A stretch of 64,000 nucleotides of DNA, from contig JANQQF010000029.1 in NCBI GenBank assembly GCA_028285035.1, positions 6,277 through 70,276 on the forward strand. Direction: 5' to 3'. The notes beneath the pieces are model-generated. The model ran no database searches. It worked only from the letters and a program-made list of their open reading frames with translations, and was not told where the DNA came from. The position numbers and the translations under genes are program-made. Position 1 is the first letter of the stretch, and each line of letters begins with the position of its first letter. This DNA comes from Phycisphaerae bacterium (GTDB lineage Bacteria; Chloroflexota; Anaerolineae; 4572-78; J111). Of the stretch, positions 39,566 to 51,300 are shown one piece after another.

Positions 39566-41267
39566 GTCGAGAATCTCCATGTTGATTGTTGGCTTGCACG
39601 GCTCGTAACTGCAACTGACCTTGTAAAAATTGATCGCGGCAGAGATAACGTTGTATTTTACCGCTGGATGTAGTGGGCAAGGTCAGTGGTTTGAGGAGCA
39701 AGATCGAATGCAGTTTGAGCTGATGGTGTTGGGAGACCGCCCGCCGGATGGCATCTGTTGTCTCTTTTAAGTCAACTTGGCGCAAGTGGTTGCGGTTTAT
39801 TTCGTGAACGGCTACAAGAACCTCTTCGCTTTCGTGTTCAATGGAAAAGACAGCCCCGCCGTTTGACCGCAAGGCAGGGTGGCTTTGCTCAATGCTTAGC
39901 TCAATGTCTTGGGGGTAAATGTTGCGGCCTCGGATGATGATCAAATCCTTGATCCGGCCTGTGACGTAAAGTTGCCCCGCTTTGAGGTGCCCCAAATCAC
40001 CCGTGCGTAAAAAGGGGCGATCATCATCGCCCGCGAGATGAGCCTGAAAAACGTCTGCCGTTTCTGCTGATTTATTCCAGTAGCCCTGTGCTGTGCTGGG
40101 ACCCGCCAGCCAGATTTCGCCCTCCTCACCTTCGGCGCAGGGCTGTAACGTCACCGGATCAACAATGACGATTTCCTGATCCAGCCAAGTCTGACCACAG
40201 CTAACGTGTGATTTGCTGGGCGTTTGGTCAATATCCGGTGGGACCAATTTTGGCGTGGCCGTGACAAAGAGGGTGGACTCGGCTAGACCATAACAGGTGT
40301 GAAAGGCTTCGTAACGAAATCCATACGGACCGAACTTCTCAGCAAAGCGGCTTAGCGTATCAGCCCGAATGGGTTCGGCCCCGTTAAAGGCGGTCTCCCA
40401 CCGAGAGAGGTCGAGGTCCGGAATCGACTCAGGCTGAATGCGGTCGATGCAAAGCTCGTAGCTAAAGTTTGGTCCGCCGCTGGTTGTTGCCCGATATTTT
40501 GACATCGCCTGCAGCCAGCGTGATGGCTTTTGAATGAAGGCCGCTGGACTCATCAGAATGCAGTGGGCACCTAGAGAAATGGTATAAAGTAGAGCCCCAA
40601 TCAGGCCCATATCGTGATAGAACGGTAACCAGCTAACCCCACACTCGTAATCATTTTGGTCAAACGAAGCAATAATCATTTCCTGATTATGAAGCAAATT
40701 TTGGTGACTGATCATGACCCCTTTTGGCGAACCTGTCGAGCCGGAGGTGTACTGCAGGAAGGCCAATGTTTCGGTGGAGATGTCGGGTGGCTGCCAGATC
40801 GAGGCTAAATTATTGCCCTCTGTCGATATTGCATCGGTATTGAGCCACATTACATTTTGGAGCCGAGATGAATTAGCCGAAATTCGATCTCGGAAGGCCA
40901 GGACGTCTGTTTTTGTTAGCACAACCGAGACCGCTGCATCTTCTGCAATGGTTTCGAGTCGCTTGTCTGCCCGCTTGATATGCGGTACAGGTACGGCCAA
41001 AACACCTGCGTACAGACAGCCAAAAAACGCAGCGATATACTCCAAACCAGAAGGGTATAGGAGCAGGGCTTGTCGGCCAGTCAAGCCACGTTGTTGTAGT
41101 TCGGTGGCAATGGCTCTGGCTTGGTAATCAAGGGCTTGATAGGTTAGGGGGACTTCGTTGTTTTCCCCATCGACTAAAAAAGTATAGGCGACTTTGTCGC
41201 TATTGTGTTGAGCGCGCCACTGCAAAAGATCTACCAACGTCTCTACCTTTGGCCAGGGTATTGACAT
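39531..41267 (-). CDS. Fatty acyl-AMP ligase (FAAL)
   Basis: 578 residues, typical FAAL length. These enzymes adenylate a free fatty acid and transfer it to a carrier protein rather than to CoA. Core motifs are YTSGSTGSPKGVM (about 180), SWLPFYHDMGLIG (about 225) and FNGAEPI (about 300), the FAAL-specific signatures, followed by TGDLG and an IKDLIIIRGRN hinge. It overlaps the downstream ACP gene, its probable acceptor. Preceded by AAAGGA before ATG 41267. It supplies a lipid starter, so the cluster may make a lipopeptide or lipid-primed polyketide. Confidence 0.95.
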   Translation of the reverse strand: MSIPWPKVETLVDLLQWRAQHNSDKVAYTFLVDGENNEVPLTYQALDYQARAIATELQQRGLTGRQALLLYPSGLEYIAAFFGCLYAGVLAVPVPHIKRADKRLETIAEDAAVSVVLTKTDVLAFRDRISANSSRLQNVMWLNTDAISTEGNNLASIWQPPDISTETLAFLQYTSGSTGSPKGVMISHQNLLHNQEMIIASFDQNDYECGVSWLPFYHDMGLIGALLYTISLGAHCILMSPAAFIQKPSRWLQAMSKYRATTSGGPNFSYELCIDRIQPESIPDLDLSRWETAFNGAEPIRADTLSRFAEKFGPYGFRYEAFHTCYGLAESTLFVTATPKLVPPDIDQTPSKSHVSCGQTWLDQEIVIVDPVTLQPCAEGEEGEIWLAGPSTAQGYWNKSAETADVFQAHLAGDDDRPFLRTGDLGHLKAGQLYVTGRIKDLIIIRGRNIYPQDIELSIEQSHPALRSNGGAVFSIEHESEEVLVAVHEINRNHLRQVDLKETTDAIRRAVSQHHQLKLHSILLLKPLTLPTTSSGKIQRYLCRDQFLQGQLQLRAVQANNQHGDSRHEPIPEKSSNA

Positions 41268-41321
41268 GAAAAAATCCTTTTACTTGAATTTTGTCACAAA
41301 TCTTTCTTTGAATTATTTGGC

Positions 41322-42182
41322 TCAAACGACCTTACGGGCCTTAAGGCACACATAATCCAAGGGATACGAAAAGTAGATTTTTAAGCCCAATGTTCCTAAT
41401 AAATTGTAGCCAGGAAAAGGTGGGGGTGCGTGATGCCGTATCCATTGGGTGAAGGGTGGGATAATGTCTTGATACATTGAATAGGTTTCAATGATCTCAA
41501 ACCCAGCTGCCTTTAACTTGGCTAGGTAGGTGATTTTATCATAAATGTTTTCTTTCGGAAATTGAAATAAATGTCGGAATCCACTCAATAAAACTTGTTG
41601 TGGCAAGTTAGCCGCTGGTGGAATGATAAAATCGGCCAAGGTCAATATTCCTCCTGGTCGTAAAGCTTCATGGGCTTTGTGAAAGAAATCCTCTCTGGTT
41701 CTAAAATGGGAGGCTGCTTCGATGCACAAAATTTTGTCAATGGATGAAGGTGTAAAAGGCATTGTTAGGGCACTACATTTCATCAGGGTTACTTGATTTG
41801 ACAATTGAGCCTCGTCGACCAGGTTTTGTCCCACATTGATTTGTGCTTGGGATAGATTCAGGCCAATGATTTTTTGTGGGGCAAAGTGTTGCATACAATA
41901 AATTGCATTAGTGCCATAGCCGCAGCCTGCATCGACGACGATATCTTGCTCGGAGATCTCGGCGGTGCGAGAAATTAAGCTGAAAAAGGCATCTGTGGCT
42001 AGATCAAGGGCATGTGGTTGCATGGGATCGATGCCTTTCCAGTAGCCCATATTCGCCCGTGGTGCCTGTCGCGTTGAGGGAAAGACTCCCCTTGAGCCAA
42101 ATCTGTCGTAATATGCCGCGATATTGGTTTCATTGATAAAGTTCTCTGATGAAATGTTAAATTGTTCAAAAAAACTAAGCAT
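41322..42182 (-). CDS. SAM-dependent methyltransferase (probably tailoring O-methyltransferase)
   Basis: 286 residues. Motif I is VVDAGCGYGTNA (about 99-110), followed by IIGLNLSQAQI and the post-II motif KILCIEAASHF, the layout of small-molecule class I methyltransferases acting on natural-product hydroxyls or sugars. No substrate can be read. ATG 42182 follows AGGAGA at good spacing. It sits inside the biosynthetic operon between the NRPS-PKS and FAAL genes, so product tailoring is the likely role. C-methylation is already covered by domains in the synthases, which favours O-methylation here. Confidence 0.9.
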   Translation of the reverse strand: MLSFFEQFNISSENFINETNIAAYYDRFGSRGVFPSTRQAPRANMGYWKGIDPMQPHALDLATDAFFSLISRTAEISEQDIVVDAGCGYGTNAIYCMQHFAPQKIIGLNLSQAQINVGQNLVDEAQLSNQVTLMKCSALTMPFTPSSIDKILCIEAASHFRTREDFFHKAHEALRPGGILTLADFIIPPAANLPQQVLLSGFRHLFQFPKENIYDKITYLAKLKAAGFEIIETYSMYQDIIPPFTQWIRHHAPPPFPGYNLLGTLGLKIYFSYPLDYVCLKARKVV

Positions 42183-42274
42183 TAGGGTCTCCTGTTGAAA
42201 TTAACGGTGTGGTTGATGAAGCTTCGATTTATTGCAACCGTTCAGACACCCCTTAAATGTAACTAAATGTGCGA

Positions 42275-42310
42275 TCATTGGGAATAGTAGATAGTAATTA
42301 ATTCCAATGA
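42275..42310 (-). promoter_or_regulatory. Intra-operon hairpin before the methyltransferase gene
   Basis: TCATTGG (42275-42281) and CCAATGA (42304-42310) pair, and GAAT/ATTC extends the stem past one bulged base. It lies in the 137-bp space between the second NRPS-PKS gene and the methyltransferase gene. There is no U-run after it, so it is an attenuator or RNA-processing site at most. Confidence 0.4.
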
Positions 42311-42319
42311 CCCATTACG

Positions 42320-45300
42320 CTATTTGTGCTCATCATATTCTTTTGAAATTAGGTCAATTAAGTCTTCCACTGACATTTGGTCTATATCGGTAGTCTCATC
42401 AGTATCTTTTGGATCAGACTTTGGTATTTTTGTGAATTCTTTTTTATCGGATTTATCTTTTGGAGGTGTGTCTGATGATTCGAGGGCATCGATGAGAAAG
42501 TCGGTGAGCGTGCTAATGTTGGGATATTCAAAGAGTAGGGTAGCGGGGAGCGATACATTCAACCCTGTTTCAAGTCGACTTTTTAAGCTGAGGGCCATCA
42601 GCGAGTCCAGCCCCAACTCAACAAATCCCTGCTCCATATCTGGCACCTGGTCCATCAGTAGGGCCTGCTGCACTTCATTTTGCAGATAAACCATCACTTG
42701 TTCGCGCCGCTCCTGCATAGGCAGTGATTGCCAAGTTTGGGTCGGCGACGATGTTACCTGAGGCTGGGCGGTTTGTGGTTGTCTCTTTGACCTGCTCTCT
42801 AAATTCTGCAAGAAGGCTGGTGGCTCGGCAAACGTTCCCAAATATTTGGCCCAATCGATCATCATTACCCCAACTTGATTGACACTATCATCCGTCAGAG
42901 TTTGGGCCAATAATCGCCCCAACATCTCGGCGCCCTGATCCGGCGTAATCGTCGTGTGTCCGCTAGCTTGTAGCTGTGTTTGCTCTCGCTCGGCAAATTC
43001 GGCGGCCATCCCAACCGAGGACCACGTGCCCCAGTCGATACTAAGGGCAGGCAAGCCCCGCCCCCGCCGATGATAGGCGAAGGCATCCATAAACACATTG
43101 GCTGCCACATAGTTGGCTTGGCCGGGATTACCCAACAACCCCGACCCTGAGGCAAACATCACAAAAAAGTCGAGCGGCTGCCCTTCACTCAATCGGTCCA
43201 AATGCCACGTGCCCTGCAATTTTGGAGCCAACACCTGCTCAAACCGGGGCCAACTCTGCCGAAAAATCGCACCGTCATCAAGTATTCCGGCGGCGTGGAT
43301 GATGCCCCGTAGTGGGTAGGCCGAATCAAGAGTGGCAAACACCTCGGCTAGTTTCTCCCCATCCGTCACATCCGCTGGAGCCACAGTAAGCCTGGCTCCA
43401 GACTCGGTGATGACCTCCAATTGAGCTTGTACCTCAGGCGTTGGCCCATGTCGCCCGAGCAAGATTATCTGACCGGCCCCTTGGCGAGCGAGCCATTGCG
43501 CCACGGTTAAACCCAAACCACCTAAACCGCCCGTAATCAAATAAGCCCCGTCATCACGGATGACTTGCGATGAGGCTGTGGGGTTCGGTTTGAAACGGGC
43601 TAGTCGGGCCACATATCGTTGGCCTTGCCGCAGTGCAATCTGCGGCTCAATTGGTGTTGTCATCAGGTTGAGTTCGATGGCGAGATCGGACATTTTGCTT
43701 GTCTCATCTAAATCGAGACAGACACAGCGTAATTCAGGATGCTCTTGGCTCAAGACCTTGCCCATTCCCCAAAGCGGGGCCTGCGCAATACCTGCCAGTC
43801 GATCCGTTTGTAAAACCGCTTGCGTGTTACGCGTAACCAACCAGAGGCGAGGTGAAGTCCAAGCCTGTTGGTACAAGGCCTGCACCAAATGAAGCATTGT
43901 GCCACAGCCTCGTTGAGCATCAGTCAAGGCGGTACTGGCTGCAGTCTCGCCCTGCGCCTCACTGATATCCAAACTCCACAGATGAACGATCCCGTTCACT
44001 GGCTCGACTTCAGTGAGCAACCGTTCGTAGTCATCTGCTTCATTCGGCCTGATGTGGTAAATCGGTATGGCTAGGCTCGATTTTGCTTCATACGCTTCCC
44101 CCGTATAAACCAAAACAGGCGCTTGACCGTGCCTGGCCAAAATTTGGGCCAATGCTTCGCCTTGCCCCGCCTCGTCGGCGAAAATCAGCCAGCGGTTTGC
44201 CGTTTCATCTTGGTGGTGATTGCGCGAGGGAGGTTGAGGCTCCCAATCGATCTCGTACAGCCATTGCTGCCAGTCCTGGTCAGCTTTGGTGATCCGTTTC
44301 TCAGCGGCCGCTCGCCGTTGAAAGCCAACCAACTCCACCAGACATTGACCTACCTCGTCCAGCAATTGCAAGTTCCACTTTTGCTCACCAACCCGTTGCA
44401 CTGTGCACCACCATTCTCGACCGACGGGTACCTGATGTAACCGAAGCGACTCCACCGCAAAGGGCAACATCAACTGGTCTGTTTCATCACTGAAGACCAA
44501 ACCAGCGGTCTGAAAACAGGCATCAAGCAAACCCGGATGGAGCTGATATCCCTGCATCGTGGCGACTGCCGCCGGCAAGTGGAGCTTCGCCAGGGCTGTA
44601 TCTGCATACTCTGCCTCGCCTCGCCATAGTTGCTGCACCCACCGAAAATTTGGGCCGTGCAACACTCGGCCTGCCGTTTGCTCATACAGCCGATCAACAT
44701 CCAATGCTTGTTGACATTGTTTTTGACATTCGGCCAATGAAATTTTTGCGGGGGTGAGATCGGTCACCATTGTCACGTAGCCGGTCACGTGCAGAGTCGG
44801 TGTGTCTGCGGAAACGGTTTCGACCACGCTGGTCAACCGAAACTGATGACGATGAGGCGGGGTGGGCGTCAACACTAATTGAGCTAAACGTGCTCCGTCC
44901 TCAGGAATAACCAAGGCTTCGGGGAAAATGATGTCATCCAACTGGATTTGGGGTTGCTCAAAGGACAAATCGATGGCGTTCAAGACCAAGGCCAGATGGT
45001 ATGCGCCGGGAGAAACGACTCGGTCATACAATTTGTGTTCAGCCAAGGTTGGCAGGGTAGCCAAGCTAAACTCGGTCTCAAAAATGAGTTGCTCCTGCTG
45101 CTGAAGATGAATCATACGATCAACCAGTGGGCGTAAGCGCGGCTCACTGGCCTGTGATTGAGGTTTTGCCTGAGGTGGCTCAATCCAATAGCGTTTCGGC
45201 TGGAATGGATAGGGTGGCAGGGTGACAAATCGGGACTGGAACGGAGCCGCAAAGCCAGCCCAATTAATTTTCGCCCCTTGCATGTATAGCTGAGCCAAGC

Positions 45301-48300
45301 TATCGAGCATCTGTTGTGTGTCATTCTGGCGGCGACGAAGGCTCGGCAACCACAGCCGAGGCCCTTGCGCTTCCCCAATGACCTGTTGGGCCATACTTAG
45401 CAAGGTCGGTTTGGGGCCAACCTCAAGGGCGATATTACATCCAGTCTGAGTAAGCGTTTCAATGCTATCGGCAAAGCGAACGGGTTGACGAATGTGTTGT
45501 AGCCAATATTCCGGGGTTGCAATTGCCTCTGTGGCGAGTTTGCCAGTTACATTGGAGATTAGTGGGATGTTGGGCGGGCGAAACTGGATGCCGTTGAGTA
45601 CCTCCTCAAATTCAGCCAACATCGGCTCCATCAACGGCGAGTGGAAGGCGTGGGATACATCCAGCGAATGGGTTTGAATATCTTGGGTCGTCAAGCTGGT
45701 GATGATATCATCAATAGCTTCCTGCTGCCCGGAAATGACGACGTTACGGGGGCCATTCAAGGCGGCGATTGAAACATCTTTCGGGTATTCAGCAATGGCC
45801 TGTTTTACGATGGCTTCGGAGGCCAAGACGACGGCCATTGATCCATTTTGTGGCCGTGCCTGCATCAACCGCCCTCGTGCCGCAATCAACTTCAAACCAT
45901 CAGCCAGACTAAAGACGCCCGCCACACAGGCCGCCACAATTTCACCAACGCTGTGGCCTAACACGACGTTCAGGGTCACACCCCACGCCTGCCAAAGTTG
46001 GGCCAACGCATATTCCACAGCGAACAAGGCGGGCTGTGTAAATTGCGTTTGGGTAATGAGCTCTGTTGAAGTTTCATCGGCGGTTGTCGGGTACAAAATG
46101 TCGAGGAGCGATTGCCCCAAATGAGGCTGCAATATTGCGTCACACTGTTCAATCGCCTCGCGAAAAACAGGCTGGGTTTCGAACAGACCCCGTCCCATAG
46201 TGATATATTGTGAGCCTTGTCCGGTGAATAGGAAGGCGATGGCTGGCTCGTTATTAAGGAGTCCAAACTGCAGTTTGGACTCTTTAGCGTTAAATTGTGC
46301 TAACTTTTCCTGCACCTCATCAATCGAGCTGGCAACAATGGCGAGCCGATGTTTGAAATGACTGCGGCCAAGCTGAGTGGTATGGCAGACATCGGGCAAC
46401 GATAGATCTGGCTGCTCGGCTAAATGCGCGTGATAACGGGCTGCAAGTTCGGTTAGGGCTTTGGGTGTTTTGGCGCTGAGGGTGAGGATGTTTTGCTTCG
46501 ATGCGGGAAGACCCTCACCCCCCAGCCCCCTCTCCCGACGAGCGAAGGACGGGGGTGAGGGCGAATTCGCTTCCTCCAAAATTATGTGAGCATTCGTCCC
46601 GCCAATGCCAAAGGAACTCACCCCAGCTCGCCGAACGCCTGCCTCAATGTCCCATCGCTTGAGTTCGGTGTTGATGGTAAACGGGCTGTCGGTGAGCTTG
46701 AGTTCGGGATTAGGTGTGGTAAAGTGGAGGGTGGGGGGGATGACGTTGTGTTTTAGAGCCATCACTGCCTTAATCAGCCCAGCCATCCCAGCGGCAGTGT
46801 CCAGATGACCGATGTTGGATTTGACCGCTCCCAACACACAGACGTTTTGTTTGCTGGTGTGGGCCTGAAAAGCTTCCATCAGGGCCATCACTTCAATCGG
46901 ATCACCGAGTTTGGTGCCAGTCCCATGGCTTTCGATGTAGCCAATGGTTTCCGGTGAAATCCCGGCGTTGTGCAACGCTTGCGAAATGACCTCGATTTGC
47001 CCCTCAACGCTCGGTGCGGTGTAGCCCACCTTCATTGCCCCATCGTTGTTGATGGCGGAGCCTTTAATCACCGCGTGAATGACATCGCCTTCGGCCATGG
47101 CATCGCTGAAACGTTTCAGGGCGACGACACCGACGCCGCTGCCAGTGACGGTGCCCGCCGCATTAGCAGCAAAGGGCCGACAATGCCCATCGGGGGACAA
47201 AATCATCCCAGGTTGATGCAAGTACCCTCTTTTGTGTGGCACCTGTATCGCGGCTGCTCCAACCAAAGCGACATCGCATTCACCTCGTTGCAGGGCTTGG
47301 GCGGCTAGATGGACGGCCACCAACGAAGTTGAGCAGGCCGTCTGCACGCTGACACTGGGGCCATTGAGATTGAGCTTGTAGGAGAGACGGGTCGCCAGAA
47401 AATCTTTGTCGTTGGAGATCATCGCCTGATAGGTGGCGGCGGGATCGGTGCTTTCCAGATGGGGGGTCAGGTGATGATGCAAATAGCCATTCATCCCTGC
47501 CCCCGCGTACACTCCAATTTTGCCCGAAAAATGAGCCGGAATGCAGTTGGCCTGCTCCAACGCTTCCCAAGCACAGGTCATGAAGAGTCGGAGTTGGGGG
47601 TCCAACAGTTGGGCTTCACGGGCGGAGAAGCCGAAGAAGTCGGCATCAAACTGTTCGATGTCCTTGAGAATGCCCGCAGCTTTCACGTAATTGGGGTGAC
47701 TGAGCAAGGCTAGCTCAACTCCCGCTGCTTGCAACTCTGCATCGGTGAAAAAGGTGATCGACTCTTTGCCATCGCACAAATTTTGCCAGAACGCATCAAC
47801 CGACTCGGCCCCTGGGAAGCGGCCAGCCAGACCGATGATAGCAATGGCATCATCTTTGGTGGGGGGCGCTTGTGGAGAGAGGAGGGCTGGGGTGTCGCTA
47901 GGTATGGTCAGATATTGGGCCAAGCTTTGGATAGTTGGATAGCGCAATAGGTCGATGAGTGTGACAGGTTGTTGTAGTGATAAATCGTCAATCAAGTTTA
48001 GTAACTGGCTATGGATCGTGACAAGCAGCAATGAGTGTCCACCCAGCTCGAAAAAATTGTCCTGAATGCCAACGCGTTCCACCCCTAAAACTGTTTGCCA
48101 GATTGTCGCAAGTCGCCTTTCCAATTCGCTCTGCGGGGAGTGGTAGGTCGCCAGTATTTCGGGTCGGGCGGTGGGTTCGGGAAGGGCTTTTCGATCAATC
48201 TTGCCGTTTGGGGTTAAAGGTAGGCGATCCAGTGTCACAAAGCTGGCCGGAATCATATAAGCAGGTAGTGTCGATTGCAGGGCTTGGCGGAGGGTGGTCG

Positions 48301-51300
48301 GTGATAACGAATCATCGCTTTTAGGCATTTCTGCATCAGCCACGATATAAGCCACCAGCCGATTTTCGCCGGATTGGTCGGGGCGAGCGATGACAACGGC
48401 TTGGGCTACATGTGGTTGTTTGGTTAGGGCTGCCTCAATTTCACCCAACTCGATACGGAAGCCGCGCACCTTGACCTGATAATCAATCCGCCCCAGAAAC
48501 TCGACTGTGCCATCGGGTCGATAACGGGCCAAATCACCGGTGCGATAGACTATCGGTGACGCGGTGGTGTCTGTCGTTGAAGCGGCGAATGGATTTGGGA
48601 TGAATTTTTCGGCAGCCAAACTCGGGCGATTGAGATAGCCGTGCCCGACCCCTGTCCCACCGATGAGCAACTCGCCCTGTACGCCAATTGGCACGGGCTG
48701 CTGTTGTTTATCCACAATATAAAGTTGGGTGTTGGCAATGGGCCGACCGATTGCCACATCGCCCGTTCCTTCAATTTCTGCTTGCGTTACCTGTTGCACT
48801 GCTGACCAGATTGTCGTTTCAGTTGGACCGTACATATTCCACAGCGAGTCACCACAGTCTAACAACCGTTCAGCAAGCTCACGGGGCAGGGCTTCGCCTC
48901 CGCACAGCATTTTGAGGCCGGGTGTACCTTGCCAGCCGCTTGTCAATAGGAGTCGCCACATTGCCGGTGTGGCTTGCATCACCGTCACCTGATGGCGGGT
49001 CAACAAGTGTTGCAATTGTTGACCATCTGCTGTTACTTGTGTCGAAGTTAGAATAATTCGCCCTCCGACCATCAAGGGGAGATACAGTTCCAGAGCGGCG
49101 ATGTCGAACGAAAGGGTGGTTACGGCCAACAATATATCATCGCCAGTGAGGCCCGGTTCGTGTTGCATACTACTCAAGAAATTGACCACGGCCCGATGTG
49201 GGATTTGGACACCTTTGGGCTGTCCGGTGGAGCCGGAAGTGTAGATAACGTAGGCCAAATCTTCTGGCTGAGTGATCGGGGTAAGGTTGGTCTCGGGCTG
49301 GCTGGTGATGCTGTCATCGTTAGCATCGACGCAAATGACGTGGGCGGTGTGATTGGGCAACGCCTCCAATAATTTGGCTTGAGTTAGGAGCACTACTGCT
49401 TGGCAATCGGCCAACATAAAGGCGATTCGCTCAACGGGAAAAGTGGGATCCAACGGAACGTAAGCCCCGCCCGCCTTTAAGACCGCCAACACACTGACCA
49501 ACATCTCTGGCGATCGTTCAATATAGAGGCCAACCAACACACCGGGACCAACACCCTGGCTTTGTAGAAGGTGAGCCAATTGATTAGCTTGGGCGTTGAG
49601 TTCTGCGTATGACAGGCTAGCTTCGCCTGCCGTCGGATCCACAAAAATCAGGGCAGTGGCTTCAGGCGTGCGGGCGACTTGTGCCTCGATGCGTTGATGC
49701 AGGGCTTGATCTTGGGGAAAATTTGTCTGGGTGTCATTCCAGGTCACAAGTATCTGCTGCCGCTCCGCCTCGGTCAGTAGGGATAAATCGGCAATAGGTT
49801 GGCTGGCATCGCGCAAAATATCGCGGAGTAGTATTTCGTAGTGGGTAGCGAGCCGTTTTATTGTCCCCTCACTAAACAAGGTGCTGTTATATTTGAAAGA
49901 CCCGGCCAGAAAATCATCATTTTCAAGTAACTCAAGTTGGATCTCGTACATCCCCTCTAAGGTACCGATTGGGAGCGGTGAGACCGAAAAGGGACCCCAA
50001 TCGACGATATGATCCGGCGAGGGGTGGGGGCTGAATAGATCAGCCCGATGCAGCTTTTGCAGGGCAAAGGCGGCTTGGGTTAAACGAGGCCGAGAGACGT
50101 CTCGCTCGGGCTGGAGGCGTTCGACCAGTTGTGCGAATGGGTAGGCTTGATGGGCCAAAGCCTCAGTTGTGGTTTGGCGGATTTGTTGTAAGAATGCCTT
50201 GAAGGTGAGCTGATCGGTAAACCGAGCGGGTAGCACTACGGGGGAAACAAAGTAACCGACAACAGGTTCGTCCTCGATGCCCGTTCGCCCCGCCATCGGT
50301 GAGGCAACCCAAATGTCCGTTTGGTTGCTGTAGCGATGCAAAAGCACCTGGTAGGCCGCCAAGAGCAACATGTACAACGTGACGTTCTCTTGGCGAGCGA
50401 GGTCCCGTAGTTGCTGGGTCAACTCTGATGACAGTGTGACGGGATGAGATTGGCCAACTGGAGTCCAGGTGACTGGGCGCGTGTAGTCGGTCGGTAAATT
50501 CAGGGTGGGAAGATCATCACCTTCAAAATGAAGCTTTCGCTCCCAAAAGGCCCACAATCGCTCGGCCTCGGAAGCTAGCTGATTAGCCTGTTTGGTTAAA
50601 CATTTAGCGTAGGACAGATGTGCAAACGGTAGGTTGAGTGGGGTTGGATTGGGCGCTTGTAAAAATTCATAAAGCTGAACCAACTCATCGACGATGACTC
50701 CCAAAGAAACGCCATCGCACACCAGATGATGGGCTGAGAAGAGCAAGACGTGGCGGTCGTCCGCTTCGGTAAACAGGGTGGCTCGGCAAATTGGACCGTG
50801 GCTCAAATCGAACAGTTGTTGATGGCTCTGTTTTACTTGTATTTGTAATTCATCCTGCGACCAGCCTTTGGCCTCAACTTGCCTGAATGCGGCGGGCTGG
50901 TAGAGGTGAATCTGTTGGACCGGCACATCGTCGATGAGGATAAATGTGGTGCGCAGGGCTGGGTGACGATTGACCAACAACTGAAAGGCCCGCCGTAAGG
51001 TATTTGCCTGTACTGGTGAATAAATCTGCACAGCAAATGATACGTGATAGGCTGCGCTTTCGGGCATTAGCTGGTGTTCAAACCATAAAGCTTGCTGTCC
51101 AGATGAAAGAGGGACAGTTTCGACATCGGTCTCCAGCATATTGATGATGTTCGCTTTGTTGGACTTGATTGTTGCCAACACCGTTGGTGTGAGCACGCTC
51201 TGGGGTCCCTTGAGGGTTAATTGACCCGCGTGCGGGCGTAACTCTACCCCGGCGGCTAAAAGATCGTTGAGTAAGGCTCGAATGTTTGCACTATCTGTCA

